A DNA stretch of 64,000 nt from Nostoc sp. HK-01 (GCA_003990705.1 AP018321.1:29476-93475), one strand, 5' to 3'; numbered from the stretch's first letter, positions 16,307 to 26,136 are shown. The notes: a model not told the origin generated them from the sequence alone. Numbers and translations are program-made.

Positions 16307-17118
16307 TTACGCCAATCACAAAATTAAACTTTGCATTCATACATGAGAGAAAGTTGAATTTCTGAAGCATAACTAGAAAATTAGTTAATAAAACACAATT
16401 GGACAAAACTTGCACAAAAAATCCCTGAAAAAATTGCTCTAACTTAAACTTTCAATTCAAAATATGGTTCAAATGCCCATGTTATGATTTAAAACTTTTG
16501 TTTTATTAGATATCTGAGTAAAAATCAAATATTTCATTATCCAAGCGAACACTCTATTGTTGGGCGATCATCTACTCAAATCGTAGCTGAATAATAATGA
16601 TAATCAAGTCGAAGTATTGATATAAAAGTCGCTTGTATCAGTCTTTTTAACCCCTACACAATAATCATTATTAGTAAAAAAACTCGAATATTAAAAGTGA
16701 ACTATAAACTGGATACTCATTTCTGAAGCATATCATGAGTTAAAATCTCATTTTTTGTTTCAAATAACAAACATATACAATATCAGGTTGAATATCTACC
16801 CAATTATCTGGTAATGGTTCCATGAAATTTATACTGAAAGTGAAAGGGGTGAAATGAGCAGTGATACCGAAACTTACGCTAAGGACTTGATGAGCCACTT
16901 TCAATACTGCAATCGCTAGGAATAAAACTGTACCAATTGAAGTCTCTGAAATTTATGGGCTTCAAACCCTTACTGTGCCGTCTTAAATTGTTGCACCAAA
17001 TAATCTATAGGTTAATTGGTACAGCAATAATTGCGAAAAATATCGAATTGTAGAATGCCTATTCAGTAAGGGTTACAGCCTTAGCATAACTTTCTGTACG
17101 ATTGCTCATTTAGCCCCT
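16307..17118. other. AT-rich non-coding stretch
   Basis: No gene that I can support. It contains ATTTCTGAAGCATA twice (16357, 16722) and the inverted pair ACCCTTACTG/CAGTAAGGGT (16972, 17067). It looks like decayed DNA between the NTPase locus and the insertion sequence. Confidence 0.4.
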
Positions 17119-18213
17119 AGAACTCTTGCAAAAGTGTTTTGTGGTATGATAAAAGGCTTGGAAATTTTCGATTAAGAATTTGAAGAGCAGTGAAAATAGA
17201 GAAAGCTAAACAGCTTACTGCGAGAAAATTTAAGCGCATGACTGGAGTAAGCCGTAAAACCTTTGATTTTATGGTTGATGTAGTTAAAGCTGATGAAAAA
17301 AAGAAAAAGAAATCTGGTCGTCGTCCTAAATTAATTATTGAAGACCAAATTTTAATGGTTATTCAATATTGGAGAGAATACCGCACTTATTATCATATTG
17401 GATTAGATTGGGGACTTTCATAATCCGCAGTATGTCGAACAGTATATAAAATTGAAAACATTCTAATTAGTTCAAGAAAGTTTAGTCTACCAGGAAAGAA
17501 AGAACTATTAAAGATGCCATCACAAGAAGATTTAGTTGTGATGGATGTGACTGAAAGCCCAATTGAAAGACCAAAAAGAGGTCAAAAGAAATTTTTCAGT
17601 GGTAAAACCGGAGAACATACTTTAAAAACCCAATTAGTTATTCACCAAAAAAACAGTCAAATCATCTGTATAGGTCATGGTAAGTGAAGAATTCATGATT
17701 TTCGACTATTTAAAACCAGTGGTGTAAGGTTCGGTGAATTACTAAAAGTAATAGCGGATAAAGGGTATCAAGGGATTGCCAAAATTCATAAATTAAGTGA
17801 AACACCGATTAAGAAACCAAAAGGAAAAAAGTTAGCTAAAGAACAGAAGGAATATAACCGAGAACTGAATCGATTAAGAATCGTTGTCGAACACGTTAAT
17901 CGTCGTCTAAAGATTTTCAATATTTTATCTAACCAATATCGTAATCGTCATCGCAGATTTGGTTTAAGGTCTAATTTGATTGCCGGAATCTACAATCATG
18001 AATTAGATTTAAAAGCTTAAATAAATCAGAATTAATCCTCTTAATTCAGCAAATAGATAATTGCTGAATTAGTTTGTAATATCAACTTTTTAAGTAAAAA
18101 TTTCCCAGCAATAGCTAGTATTAAAAACTCTATAAATTGTGGCTATTTTTACTTTTCTAACGTAAAGAAAAATAACCCTTCATCATACCAGAAAATATTT
18201 ATGCAAGAGTTCT
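17119..18213 (+). mobile_element. IS5-family insertion sequence (DDE_Tnp_4 type), copy 1
   Basis: 1095 bp bounded by imperfect terminal inverted repeats starting AGAACTCTTGCA. The sequence appears identical to 42845-43939. The three bases on either side (CCT and AAT) do not match, so this copy has no target-site duplication, unlike the other one, which suggests that a flank has been rearranged since insertion. Confidence 0.9.
17190..18020 (+). pseudogene. transposase with two in-frame stops, copy 1
   Basis: Starts at GTG 17190 and reads through a helix-turn-helix region (MTGVSRKTFDFMVDVV, then GLDWGLS), a TAA at 17421, the first catalytic aspartate region VVMDVTESPIERPKRGQKKF, a TGA after IICIGHGK, and the terminal half ADKGYQG...VVEHVNRRLKIFN. 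Intact relatives have Glu and Gly codons at the two stops. Both copies in the window carry the same two stops, so neither makes a full transposase unless the stops are read through. Confidence 0.88.
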
Positions 18214-18309
18214 AATAGCGAGTATTGACACAGGTTTACTATTTTGCACATATCTTAGCAGATATCCTCCCAGTCTTTAGCAAGTTTTGCGTTGCATCTA
18301 GATTTGTCA

Positions 18310-21021
18310 TCAAATACCCAACCAAGGACGCAGATGAGCGCGTCTAACCCTCGCCCCTGGCTGAGTCTCAGTACCGATGCGAACATCGTTTGATTGTCCG
18401 CATTCCCAAATGTAGACTAATTCGCCGTTGTAATCAGCCAATGAAGTTGCACCTAATCGCCACACACTATTAGCTGCGTCCTTAATATATTGCACTTGTT
18501 CAGGATTGAAACCTTTAGCAATTTGCTGTAAGTCAGCACTCTCAAGGCTTAGAACGATTTCCCCCAAGCTTGACTTGTTATCCCAAGCCTCAATAATTCG
18601 TTGTGTGGTGCTGTCGGTAGTGCTGTCAGTGGTGCTGGCTGAAACACTTGCTGGTGCTGACTGTGCTGACTGTGTTGGCTTACCCTCCTGATTTTGACTG
18701 CTAGTAGTATTCATCAAGTTGTGTTGGTGAGGAGTGTCAGCTGCGTTACTATCAGCGAAAAGGTCAGCATCACTCTGAAAACCAGCACCATCAACACTTT
18801 GAGTTAGCATTGGGGTCAGCACTGAGTTAGCATTATTTTTATTTAGGTCAGCATCAAGGTCAGCATCTTTCTCTGAAATTAAGAGTGGAAAGTCATGTCC
18901 TGACTGGCGAATAGCAATTTTAGTAATAAAACGTCCTTTCTTGTTTCTGATTTTTGCGGCATTAATGTTGAGTTGCGACTTCAGCAGATTGAGCAAAATT
19001 GCTGAGAATCGTTGCTTGGTCATGATGCCGTGAGAATTACGTTGCGCCCATTCGCAGTAATTAGGATAGAGAAACAATTCAGGATTTTGACCGTTATCAC
19101 CAATTTGTGTTTGTGCGTTGGGGTCATAGTAGAGGCAGTCATTAGCCCAATCTGCCAGAGGATTAGTGTTTAACAGTACCTCTGTGCTAAATGAGCCAAG
19201 TGAAGGGACTTTTTTATTAGTGTCGCCAAAATAAGCGGCCACTTCCAAAGCTGACATTTCTAAAACCCATTGCAATACCCCAGGCAAGTATGGTTCAAAT
19301 TCTTTTTCTAAGGGGCGACGCTCATTTTGAGGCACAACCCGCTCAAAAGGCATTGACAGACGACGACGGGCCAGAGCGTTAGTGTAATCACTGCTTTGAA
19401 TGATTTCATTGGCAGCAATCCAGACCACCCCACTAAATCTAAAGCTGCCTGTTTGCTGGATTCCTTTTTTCTCGTGTCGCAGGTCATCATCACCCGTCAA
19501 TTTTTTGAGAGTACTAACATCACCTGTGTAGCGTTCAGAGTCAGTGATAAATACAGCTTTCTTGCCGTAAAGAGCCGCAGTTTCAAAGCGGTTTTGCTCC
19601 AGCTGCTTCAGTTCGGTGATGGCGTAGTTTTCTCTGCCAAGTAGTGCTTGTACCAGCCGCAATAAAGTACCTTTGCCAGTACCGCCAGCACCCACTAGCT
19701 CCATGAATCGTTGTAACTCACCGCCGCGTTCAGTGACGGTGGCATTGATGCCAGCGCGAATTACTTGCACCCAGTCGGCTTTACCTTCGCAAGCTTCGAG
19801 CAACCATTCCTTAACAGGCTCACAACCTACACTGCGGTCAGCCCATTTAAAAGGTAGCTGACTCAGCATTCTGTATCCCGGCTCGTGTGGATATTCTTTG
19901 AGGGTATTAACATCAAGCACACAATCCTGAAGACAAATAAAGCCTTTGCGGACTTCCCAGTGATTAACCCTGAGCTTGGCCTTGAGTAAAGTCAAAACAC
20001 CGTTGACGAACTTGCTGGAAAAATGGCGTGTCCGCGTTTCCAGTTCTGTTAAAACAATAGACATCGCCTCTTCAGGGGGAATTTCACCCCAGACCCCGCG
20101 CTTGTTGTCTGCTTCATACCAGTACCAAGCTTTGTTCGCTACGTGCCAAGCGAGCTTCGCGCGATAATCTTCGGCGATTTGTGCAGCAACAGAAGATTCT
20201 GACAAGGTTTTGTTATCAGAATCGTCTTCTTGAAACTGACGTTCCCAAATTTCAAAATTAACAGCCTTAGCTAATACGTTGTCTCTAAAAGCGTCGTCGC
20301 CGTTAGCTTGAATGTAATCGTCCATCCCCTTCCCCTCTGCTGCACTCCACAAACCTGTGGCAATGTACACAGGTACTTTAAACTTAGCTAATTGATAAGC
20401 TAGTTTTCTCTGTGCCGCCACCACATTTTTGTTAGTTTGGGCGCGTTCGTCCGCGTCAAAAGCAATAATCCATCCAAACTTAGCACGAGCTAACAATTCT
20501 AGGGTATCGACTAGGTAACGTTTGCCTTGGGGGTCGTTAGCCATCGATGTTAAGCCCTGCTCAACACCAGCAAGTCCAACTGTAGGGAATCCGCGAGAAC
20601 ATCCGGCGATCGCCTTAAATAGTCCTTCAGTTATAAGTAAGCAAGGATGACCGTTGATGTGATAGCAAAGTGCTTTGAGTGCCTCTAAATCTTGCCAGTA
20701 GCGCGGATTATGAGGATGACGCGGTAGCATTGCGTCATATTCTTCCAGTGTTGCTGTTCGGTACTTGGGTGCTTTCTTGTCGTCTATGCTTTTCCAGGGC
20801 TTGTTAGGGCGATACTGCCCAAAACCGTTGACTCCTTCTAGCCAGATACCTGCTGATTGCGCTTGGTATCCTAAGCGTTCGCTCGCTTCTTTGATGTCCA
20901 TTGAGCGACAGTTAGCGGCTATCCATTCTGGACACAAGCCCCGCTTTGTGACGCACTCCTTGTAATGTCTGTCTGTCAGTCTGTTAGCAGTCTCTTTTAC
21001 AGTTGTCTGTGTAGTATGCAC
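18310..21021 (-). CDS. plasmid replication protein: primase-helicase (DUF3854/TOPRIM-like plus D5-type SF3 helicase)
   Basis: 903 residues from a GTG start at 21021, with GGAG nine bases upstream. Residues about 60-260 form a TOPRIM-like region (ITEGLFKAIAG with E132, IAFDADERAQTNKNV with D189 and D191). A D5/SF3 helicase follows: Walker A GAGGTGKGT at 444-452, Walker B-like AVFITDSERY, and VVWIAANE. The C-terminal 250 residues have a Ser/Thr/Gln-rich linker with STTDSTTDSTT and a small end domain. Proteins of this kind are the replication initiators of many cyanobacterial plasmids. Expression is probably set at the RNA level by the unusual leader (next entry). Confidence 0.85.
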   Translation of the reverse strand: MHTTQTTVKETANRLTDRHYKECVTKRGLCPEWIAANCRSMDIKEASERLGYQAQSAGIWLEGVNGFGQYRPNKPWKSIDDKKAPKYRTATLEEYDAMLPRHPHNPRYWQDLEALKALCYHINGHPCLLITEGLFKAIAGCSRGFPTVGLAGVEQGLTSMANDPQGKRYLVDTLELLARAKFGWIIAFDADERAQTNKNVVAAQRKLAYQLAKFKVPVYIATGLWSAAEGKGMDDYIQANGDDAFRDNVLAKAVNFEIWERQFQEDDSDNKTLSESSVAAQIAEDYRAKLAWHVANKAWYWYEADNKRGVWGEIPPEEAMSIVLTELETRTRHFSSKFVNGVLTLLKAKLRVNHWEVRKGFICLQDCVLDVNTLKEYPHEPGYRMLSQLPFKWADRSVGCEPVKEWLLEACEGKADWVQVIRAGINATVTERGGELQRFMELVGAGGTGKGTLLRLVQALLGRENYAITELKQLEQNRFETAALYGKKAVFITDSERYTGDVSTLKKLTGDDDLRHEKKGIQQTGSFRFSGVVWIAANEIIQSSDYTNALARRRLSMPFERVVPQNERRPLEKEFEPYLPGVLQWVLEMSALEVAAYFGDTNKKVPSLGSFSTEVLLNTNPLADWANDCLYYDPNAQTQIGDNGQNPELFLYPNYCEWAQRNSHGIMTKQRFSAILLNLLKSQLNINAAKIRNKKGRFITKIAIRQSGHDFPLLISEKDADLDADLNKNNANSVLTPMLTQSVDGAGFQSDADLFADSNAADTPHQHNLMNTTSSQNQEGKPTQSAQSAPASVSASTTDSTTDSTTQRIIEAWDNKSSLGEIVLSLESADLQQIAKGFNPEQVQYIKDAANSVWRLGATSLADYNGELVYIWECGQSNDVRIGTETQPGARVRRAHLRPWLGI

Positions 21022-21027
21022 TTTTTA

Positions 21028-21153
21028 TTACTCCGAATTTTTTCAAATCCGGGTAACTCCTTATTGCAACACGACCGCATAACTGGTTAACATAGAGTCA
21101 GCGATCGCGGTTCCGAAACGTCTTGCAGGACATTTTCAGTTCGGAGTTACCCG
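21028..21153 (-). promoter_or_regulatory. replication-gene leader with mutually exclusive hairpins over the ribosome-binding site
   Basis: In the minus-strand leader, element A CGGGTAACTCCGAA (21140-21153) can pair with element B GGAGTTACCCG (21050-21060; 11 bp) or with element C ATTCGGAGT (21030-21038; 8 bp). C contains the GGAG that serves the GTG start. The same ACTCC of A is used in both, so only one pairing can form. Between A and B are two short frames: 11 codons at 21098-21133 and 10 codons at 21061-21093, the latter ending directly against B. Confidence 0.6.
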
Positions 21154-21172
21154 TGATAAATCTAAAAATGAT

Positions 21173-21206
21173 GAAACCCGCTTAACTTCCCGGTCGAGCG
21201 GGTTTC
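21173..21206 (-). terminator. intrinsic terminator between small genes and replication gene
   Basis: GAAACCCGCT (21173-21182) and AGCGGGTTTC (21197-21206) form a 10-bp stem; on the minus strand it is followed by ATCATTTTTAG. It should end transcripts coming from the small genes at 21255-21894, leaving the replication gene to its own promoter. Confidence 0.65.
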
Positions 21207-21254
21207 GTCATTTGTGAATCTGTTTTCCTAATGGATGTATGGCAATTCCCATCA

Positions 21255-21494
21255 TCAAGCTACATCCTTTACGGTGAAACCATTACTACACCACTTAACT
21301 AGCAGCCATCTGTCAGATTCTTGGTCTAAAGCTGGCTTAAGGCGGAAAGCAAAAAAATCTTCCCATGCCTCTATGCCATGTTTTGTAACGAATTGTTTTT
21401 CAACTTCTTTAAAGCGTTCCCAGTTGCGCTCCGCGATCGCTATCAGCATTGGGATTAATTCGCTTACTGGTATCTGAGTAGTTGTTTCACTCAT
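21255..21494 (-). CDS. small hypothetical protein in the replication operon
   Basis: 79 residues from the internal ATG at 21494 (MSETTTQIPVSELIPML...), preceded by GAGGG; an ATG at 21509 is also possible. Acidic and helical with several tryptophans, no recognised family. It overlaps the end of the preceding small gene by 8 bp, so the pair is probably translated together. Confidence 0.5.
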   Translation of the reverse strand: MSETTTQIPVSELIPMLIAIAERNWERFKEVEKQFVTKHGIEAWEDFFAFRLKPALDQESDRWLLVKWCSNGFTVKDVA

Positions 21495-21699
21495 CTGGTT
21501 GTCCCTCAAAAATACAAATTATTGGTAAAGGTTCTAGCTTGGTATCAACAACTTTAACTAATCGTATTCCCCTTTTTCTACCTATCCGTTTGCAGTGTTG
21601 CTCTGAAGCAGCAGGTAGCCAATACCTAGTTTCGGCTAGTGGGTCAAATTTCCCTTCAACACGCTCTATCCCGTCGTTTGGCTGATTTTCCTCGGTCAA
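21487..21699 (-). CDS. small hypothetical protein in the replication operon
   Basis: 70 residues (MTEENQPNDGIERVEGKFDP...). A basic middle segment HCKRIGRKRGIRLVKV could bind nucleic acid, but I recognise no family. It lies 36 bp after the small CopG-type gene and overlaps the next frame. Confidence 0.45.
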   Translation of the reverse strand: MTEENQPNDGIERVEGKFDPLAETRYWLPAASEQHCKRIGRKRGIRLVKVVDTKLEPLPIICIFEGQPDE

Positions 21700-21735
21700 A
21701 TTACCTCCTGTTTTTGTTTTGCGCGACCGCGTTAG

Positions 21736-21894
21736 TTATTTGTCCTTTTCCTCCTTTTTCTTGTCTATTGCTTGCTCAAGCAGCATGGTTATGAGGTTGT
21801 TAACGGTTCGATGCTCACCCTCAGCCCATTCCTTTAGAAACTCGTGCTTATCTGGGTCAAGGTAAACCATGACTCGCGGCTTTTTACTAGGCAT
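21736..21894 (-). CDS. CopG-like ribbon-helix-helix protein
   Basis: A 52-residue protein, MPSKKPRVMVYLDPDKHEFL then KEWAEGEHRTVNNLITMLLE and QAIDKKKEEKDK. The order, a short beta strand (RVMVYLD) then two helices ending in LIxxLLEQAI, is the ribbon-helix-helix fold of CopG-type repressors. Placed first in the row leading towards the replication gene, it is a good candidate for a copy-control or autoregulatory repressor. Confidence 0.65.
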   Translation of the reverse strand: MPSKKPRVMVYLDPDKHEFLKEWAEGEHRTVNNLITMLLEQAIDKKKEEKDK

Positions 21895-22217
21895 CTCTAC
21901 AGGTACATATAAGTACTATCGCTTGTCAGCAATTGTCGCCTTAATAAGAAAATTTTAAAAGGGAGTTGCACTTGTTAGTACCTGCTGCTACTATATTAGT
22001 GTCAAGGTTATCGATACGTCAATAACTTAAGGCAGACGCAGTAAGACCCAAGCGCAAAACGTTAAGGCGATTTCCTTTTGATGGTTGCAAGGCTTGCAAG
22101 CGTTGACTTTGACGACTAGTTTTAACTATTTATCAGCACATCTGCATAGCGGTCGCTTTATATCTGCGGTCGCGGTAATTGTGTGCGTCTGAATCTTGAA
22201 AACTACATAGACCAAGT

Positions 22218-22448
22218 ATGGATATCGATATTAAAAAGCTGCCTTTTTCAGTGTGGTGGCAAATCTCAAAAATTAATGGAACTTGGGCAACTGTCGCTTT
22301 TAAAAGATGGACACAAACTGTAGACGCAAGCATCCTGCAAGCTATGAATCTTGAGGAATGGGAAGCGGTCGCTCTTACTCTCAACTACAGCTTTGAGTGG
22401 GCTTGTAAACAATACAAAGTCCACAGAAATAAACAAAAAGAAGGATAA
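22218..22448 (+). CDS. small hypothetical plasmid protein
   Basis: 76 residues (MDIDIKKLPFSVWWQISKIN...). Rich in tryptophan, ending in a basic tail YKVHRNKQKEG. No known family. First gene of a forward row (22218-24791) that diverges from the replication operon; the 320-bp gap between them must hold both promoters. Confidence 0.5.
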   Translation: MDIDIKKLPFSVWWQISKINGTWATVAFKRWTQTVDASILQAMNLEEWEAVALTLNYSFEWACKQYKVHRNKQKEG

Positions 22449-22454
22449 GGATTT

Positions 22455-22718
22455 ATGCTCAACCAAAACCAATTACGAAGGTTAGAAGCAATAGATCGTT
22501 GGCTCAGAGAAATCCTAGATTCTGAGGAATTCCGACAAATAGAATACTATCCAGACGTAACGCTCGGCGATGCAATCCAAGCAGTGGGTGAACTACTTGA
22601 TGAACACGAACTCTATGATTACAAGCCCATGATTTTTCCTAATTCAGATTGCGTATATTGCAATCTTTTTAGGTGCAAGCTTGACTCTTATGTGTGCGGC
22701 TGGAGACAAGAAAAATGA
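22455..22718 (+). CDS. small hypothetical plasmid protein
   Basis: 87 residues, helical and acidic, starting six bases after the previous stop. The C terminus has a Cys-rich patch CVYCNLFRCKLDSYVC that could bind a metal. No recognised family. Coupled to the next gene by an ATGA overlap. Confidence 0.5.
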   Translation: MLNQNQLRRLEAIDRWLREILDSEEFRQIEYYPDVTLGDAIQAVGELLDEHELYDYKPMIFPNSDCVYCNLFRCKLDSYVCGWRQEK

Positions 22719-22984
22719 TTGAGAAAGAACTTGTCAGATGTGTCACACTATTGACCCAAAGCAAGACTTACTGGATTGATGGAACGCTGTACAGATATTT
22801 AAGCTGTAGTGACAGTATCCAACACACACAATATTATTTCCGTCCTTTACCGCATCAATCTAAAAGGGTTGACTTAAAGCTCAATCGTGACAAGGTGCTA
22901 AGACGCTGCTATGAAATTCCAAGCCTATATAGACAGCACACAGCAGAGATAACTAACAACTCAATACAGTTGAGTTTGTTCTAA
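22715..22984 (+). CDS. small hypothetical plasmid protein
   Basis: The start is set at the ATG at 22715, which overlaps the previous stop as ATGA (a longer frame starts at 22694). 89 residues, basic, no recognised family. Confidence 0.5.
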   Translation: MIEKELVRCVTLLTQSKTYWIDGTLYRYLSCSDSIQHTQYYFRPLPHQSKRVDLKLNRDKVLRRCYEIPSLYRQHTAEITNNSIQLSLF

Positions 22985-23302
22985 ATCGGAGTAACAAATA
23001 TTTTCTAACGCAGTGCCATGACTGCATCAAATAGGTGATTTAGGAGCGTATACACAGGGGTAAATCAAAAAGTGTCAGTATGCCTGGAAAGCTGACAAGC
23101 TCTGTTATTACGTGGTTATAGCCGACAAAGCCAAGACTATAACATTTGTCTAAAGTCAAAAATCCAAGGTTATTGATAGTGCCTAGCTAATTTAGCGTAT
23201 CAGATAACTGTTTCTATCTAACTAATTTAGTCGGTCAAATAACCTGAATTTCCGGATAGTCGGTCAATTTTATACACACTTAAGTAATCAAACAGAATCA
23301 AT
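22985..23302. other. gap with iteron-like direct repeats
   Basis: No gene. CTAATTTAGCGTATCAGATAAC-like units occur at 23187-23208 and 23222-23243 (35 bp apart), with a third partial TAGTCGGTCAA at 23257. Such short direct repeats near a replication region could be protein-binding iterons, but only two full copies are seen. Confidence 0.4.
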
Positions 23303-23815
23303 GTGGCAACAAAACAATATCTAGCTAAGTATCGCCATCTCAAACAGACTTACGAACGCATCACAGAAAAAGACATTTCAGATATCACTTGGTATCGCAT
23401 AGTTGCATCCTTAAAACAATATTTCTCGCTGGAAATTGAATCTTTACAAGCTAAAAATATTGTTGAAACCTATGCAGGAATGAAGCGCAAGTGTCCAGCC
23501 TTTTCTTTTAGAACATCTGATTTTAACTCTCGCTGGCAAGCCTTTAAACACTTCTATGATGCACAGTTAGTTCAATACACAGGTCAGCAATTCCTGAGAG
23601 TGCTTGCAGACTATCTAAAAATCAACCTCTCAGACGTACCGCGCAGCACTCGTTACTACTGGTTTAGTCAAGCCGGACTATCTTTTAACGCACTTAATAT
23701 TTACCACAGCAAAGATTTAGCCCTTGTCGCGTTCGTCGCTGCGAAGTGGGCAATCAACCGACGAGCGCAACCAATGAAATCTGCTGAACCAAAGGTTTTA
23801 ACACTAGCTAAATAA
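23303..23815 (+). CDS. hypothetical plasmid protein
   Basis: 170 residues from a GTG at 23303 (the overlapping ATG at 23301 leads to an early stop). Helical, basic, with aromatic-rich segments (TRYYWFSQAGLSFN). No recognised family. Followed after 12 bp by the next gene, with an AAGGAGCAATCACC ribosome-binding region. Confidence 0.5.
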   Translation: MATKQYLAKYRHLKQTYERITEKDISDITWYRIVASLKQYFSLEIESLQAKNIVETYAGMKRKCPAFSFRTSDFNSRWQAFKHFYDAQLVQYTGQQFLRVLADYLKINLSDVPRSTRYYWFSQAGLSFNALNIYHSKDLALVAFVAAKWAINRRAQPMKSAEPKVLTLAK

Positions 23816-23827
23816 GGAGCAATCACC

Positions 23828-24469
23828 ATGTCTGACAAGTTTACTAATAACGTCCGCGCTCGCTTGTACAAACAGGGTTATCAAGGATTTACCAAGGACG
23901 ATTACACTCAAGCCGCCCTCGCTGTTGAGTGCGATGACCTCAACAATCCCACCAAAGAACAATTGAGCCAAGCTGTTGACTATCTCAAACTTCAAGGGGC
24001 GATAAGCCAATTATCAATAACTGATGAACCCGTTGAAGAAAAATTTCTAACACCAGTAGAGTTTGAACAGGTCGAGACTGAACTTGAAACAGGGACACTT
24101 GCAGTGGCCCCTCAAGATGTAGGCAAGATGATCACGAATAAAGCCTCACAAATGGGTGTAATCCTTTCAGAACAACAAATCAATGACATAGCCGATAGCG
24201 TTGACACCTCAGCCAGCACCTTTGATGAAATTCTAGAACAGGTAGAAACAGCACTACTCGCTTATGCTGACTTTTCCGCAAATCAAGTTGACGCAAAGAT
24301 TGACCAGACGTTGACCAAAGTACAACAGAGGGTGGTTAATCGTCATGAACAAAGCAGAGGCAAACTATCTCGTGGGCTGACAGGCATTAGTGCTGCTCTA
24401 GAGGATAGCCGTAATCAAACTAAAAGCCAACTCTCCGGGATACTCGCCAGACTCAACGCGGTTCAATAG
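23828..24469 (+). CDS. hypothetical plasmid protein
   Basis: 213 residues with a clear ribosome-binding site (AAGGAG). N-terminal 60 residues look like a small helical domain; the middle (VGKMITNKASQMGVILSEQQ) and C terminus (amphipathic, repeated Gln/Ser) suggest a long helical rod. No recognised family. Belongs with 23303 and probably 24477 in one transcript. Confidence 0.55.
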   Translation: MSDKFTNNVRARLYKQGYQGFTKDDYTQAALAVECDDLNNPTKEQLSQAVDYLKLQGAISQLSITDEPVEEKFLTPVEFEQVETELETGTLAVAPQDVGKMITNKASQMGVILSEQQINDIADSVDTSASTFDEILEQVETALLAYADFSANQVDAKIDQTLTKVQQRVVNRHEQSRGKLSRGLTGISAALEDSRNQTKSQLSGILARLNAVQ

Positions 24470-24476
24470 TGATGAC

Positions 24477-24791
24477 TTGACACTACTTGAATGCTTGGTA
24501 ATTCGTTGGTCAAGGATGAATTACTTCTCAAGAATTGCTGTTAGTTTAAGTGCGCTCGCTGCTGTGATTTTGCCCTTACATTATTGGGTATATCTGCCAA
24601 TACTAGAGCATGAAAACTATCAGCAATATCTTAAACGAAAGTCAGCTATTGAGCAATATGTAAGGCGAATGTCATATCACTGCCATAAAATATTTACCCC
24701 CCTAAAAGAGTATCGCTGTGAAAAATTCAATGAAGCTCAAGAATCAGGTAACTTCCAAATCTCGCCACCTGGAAAGCCAGTTAAAAAATAA
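24477..24791 (+). CDS. small single-pass membrane protein
   Basis: One hydrophobic helix (IAVSLSALAAVILPLHYWVYLPI) near the N terminus, then a basic periplasmic or cytoplasmic tail with two cysteines. The frame opens at TTG 24477; an ATG at 24516 (MNYFSRIAV) gives a cleaner start but lacks spacing for its AAGG. Function unknown. Last of the row before the decayed insertion sequence. Confidence 0.45.
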   Translation: MTLLECLVIRWSRMNYFSRIAVSLSALAAVILPLHYWVYLPILEHENYQQYLKRKSAIEQYVRRMSYHCHKIFTPLKEYRCEKFNEAQESGNFQISPPGKPVKK

Positions 24792-24830
24792 GTTCAATGT
24801 CTCTACTAACTTAGTAGTCAGAGCGTTAAC

Positions 24831-25874
24831 CTGACTTTTCCCGTTAAGTCTCATTTGCAAGCTGCCAGCCTTCACAAAGGTCGTGCAATTTTAACCAGCC
24901 TCGCCACAGTACCTGGATACCAATGGGTGTTTTACGCCGATGTTCGAGATAACCACCAAGCCGAGCAACGGCTTCAACCGCCCAACTAACTGTTAGCACT
25001 TTGGGTGGCTTAGGAGACTTAGCTTTTAAAATCCTGAGTTCAAGGGGATTAAGAATTTCAATGGCAGGGGCTAAGGGCTGAGTGCGGTGGAGATAAGTTA
25101 AGCGTAAAAGCTCAACAGCTATCACGCTTAAAAAACCAATGAGGGTCTTCATCCCACCAGCAGCAAGCCGATATTTTTCTACCTGACATCCAGACTTAAA
25201 AATTTTATGGTATTCTTCAACACGCCAACGATAAGTATACCAGCGTAAAATTGTAGAAGCCATCTGGATATCTGCAACAACTTCCGTTGTTAACAACATC
25301 CATTCCACAGGTGATTCACCCTCTGGGCAATCAATTTCAGTGGCATAAACAGCGTAGACCTTTTGTGGTTCACGGTTATCAAAATTGACCATTCTGAGGC
25401 TGTATGGCTAAAGCACTGTGTAATATTAAACCGTTACCGCCCTTACCAATTGGGCCATAACCTTCTTTTTTAGCTGTAATACTGCCATAATCAAGACTCA
25501 TTCGTATCTCCCACACACAGGACTACATCCTGTTCTGCAACAGTCTCCGCCGTCATCTGACAGTGCGGCTCTATCACGTTGGGAAATTGCACTTTTGGAT
25601 TAGCAAAAACTCATAAGCCCTCTTGAGTACGGTTCCACTACTGAAAACTTCCGACAGTGCTTTGCCAAATCCCAAACTTAAAGCATACCCGATTGACATT
25701 GCACGTTCATTCAATCGGCGATCACCTAGAGATATGGTTGCAAAATTTTTCTCCCACCAGTCCAGCATTGCTTGTTACCTTTAGCACCCGATTTCAATTA
25801 CTGTACCGTATTTGCTTTGCTGTTTCTCAAATCCTTTACCAGTAACTCTTTCAAGACTTAACGGGAAAAGTCAG
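24831..25874 (-). mobile_element. decayed IS4-family (IS50-like) insertion sequence
   Basis: A 20-bp perfect terminal inverted repeat CTGACTTTTCCCGTTAAGTC bounds 1044 bp. The ends resemble those of the intact element at 55050-57141 (CTGACTTTTCACGGG). The nine bases on either side do not match. Confidence 0.8.
24844..25768 (-). pseudogene. IS4/Tn5-type transposase, internally deleted
   Basis: The minus strand retains the N-terminal piece (WWEKNFATISLGDRRLNERA, 25768-25574), a short middle piece with YGPIGKGGNGLILHSALA, and the C-terminal 180 residues with the Y-R-E-K signature (YRWRVEEYHKIFK) and EHRRKTPIGIQVLWRGW. About 150 residues with catalytic aspartates are missing compared with the 473-residue relative at 55170. 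Confidence 0.85.
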
Positions 25875-25954
25875 GTCAAGCGACTGGAACAACTGGGTCA
25901 TCGAGTTACTCTTGAATCTCAACCCACTACTCAAGTTGTTAGCTGCGGTTAGAT
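25875..25954 (+). pseudogene. possible 3' end of a gene interrupted by the IS4 element
   Basis: Immediately after the element the forward frame VKRLEQLGHRVTLESQPTTQ then VVSCG runs to a stop at 25954 and is followed by a strong terminator. It resembles the end of an IS630-type transposase, but the piece is too short to be sure and no 5' half was found on the other side. Confidence 0.25.
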
Positions 25955-25969
25955 TTTCAAGTCAGTATC

Positions 25970-26013
25970 ATGTTCGTAGCAGTTTTTGTCCGACTGCTAC
26001 GAACATCTTTTTT
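25970..26013 (+). terminator. strong intrinsic terminator upstream of psbA
   Basis: A 14-bp perfect stem ATGTTCGTAGCAGT/ACTGCTACGAACAT with a nine-base loop is followed by CTTTTTT. It insulates psbA from upstream transcription. Confidence 0.8.
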
Positions 26014-26136
26014 GTAAAGTTTTATATTTTTCATCCTTACTCATCGATTAGCTATTCCTCACTGAGCGATCGCACTCATCTGACTTTAAATAAATAAAAC
26101 TAATAATTAATATTGGTTTTGTAAAATTATTAGCAC

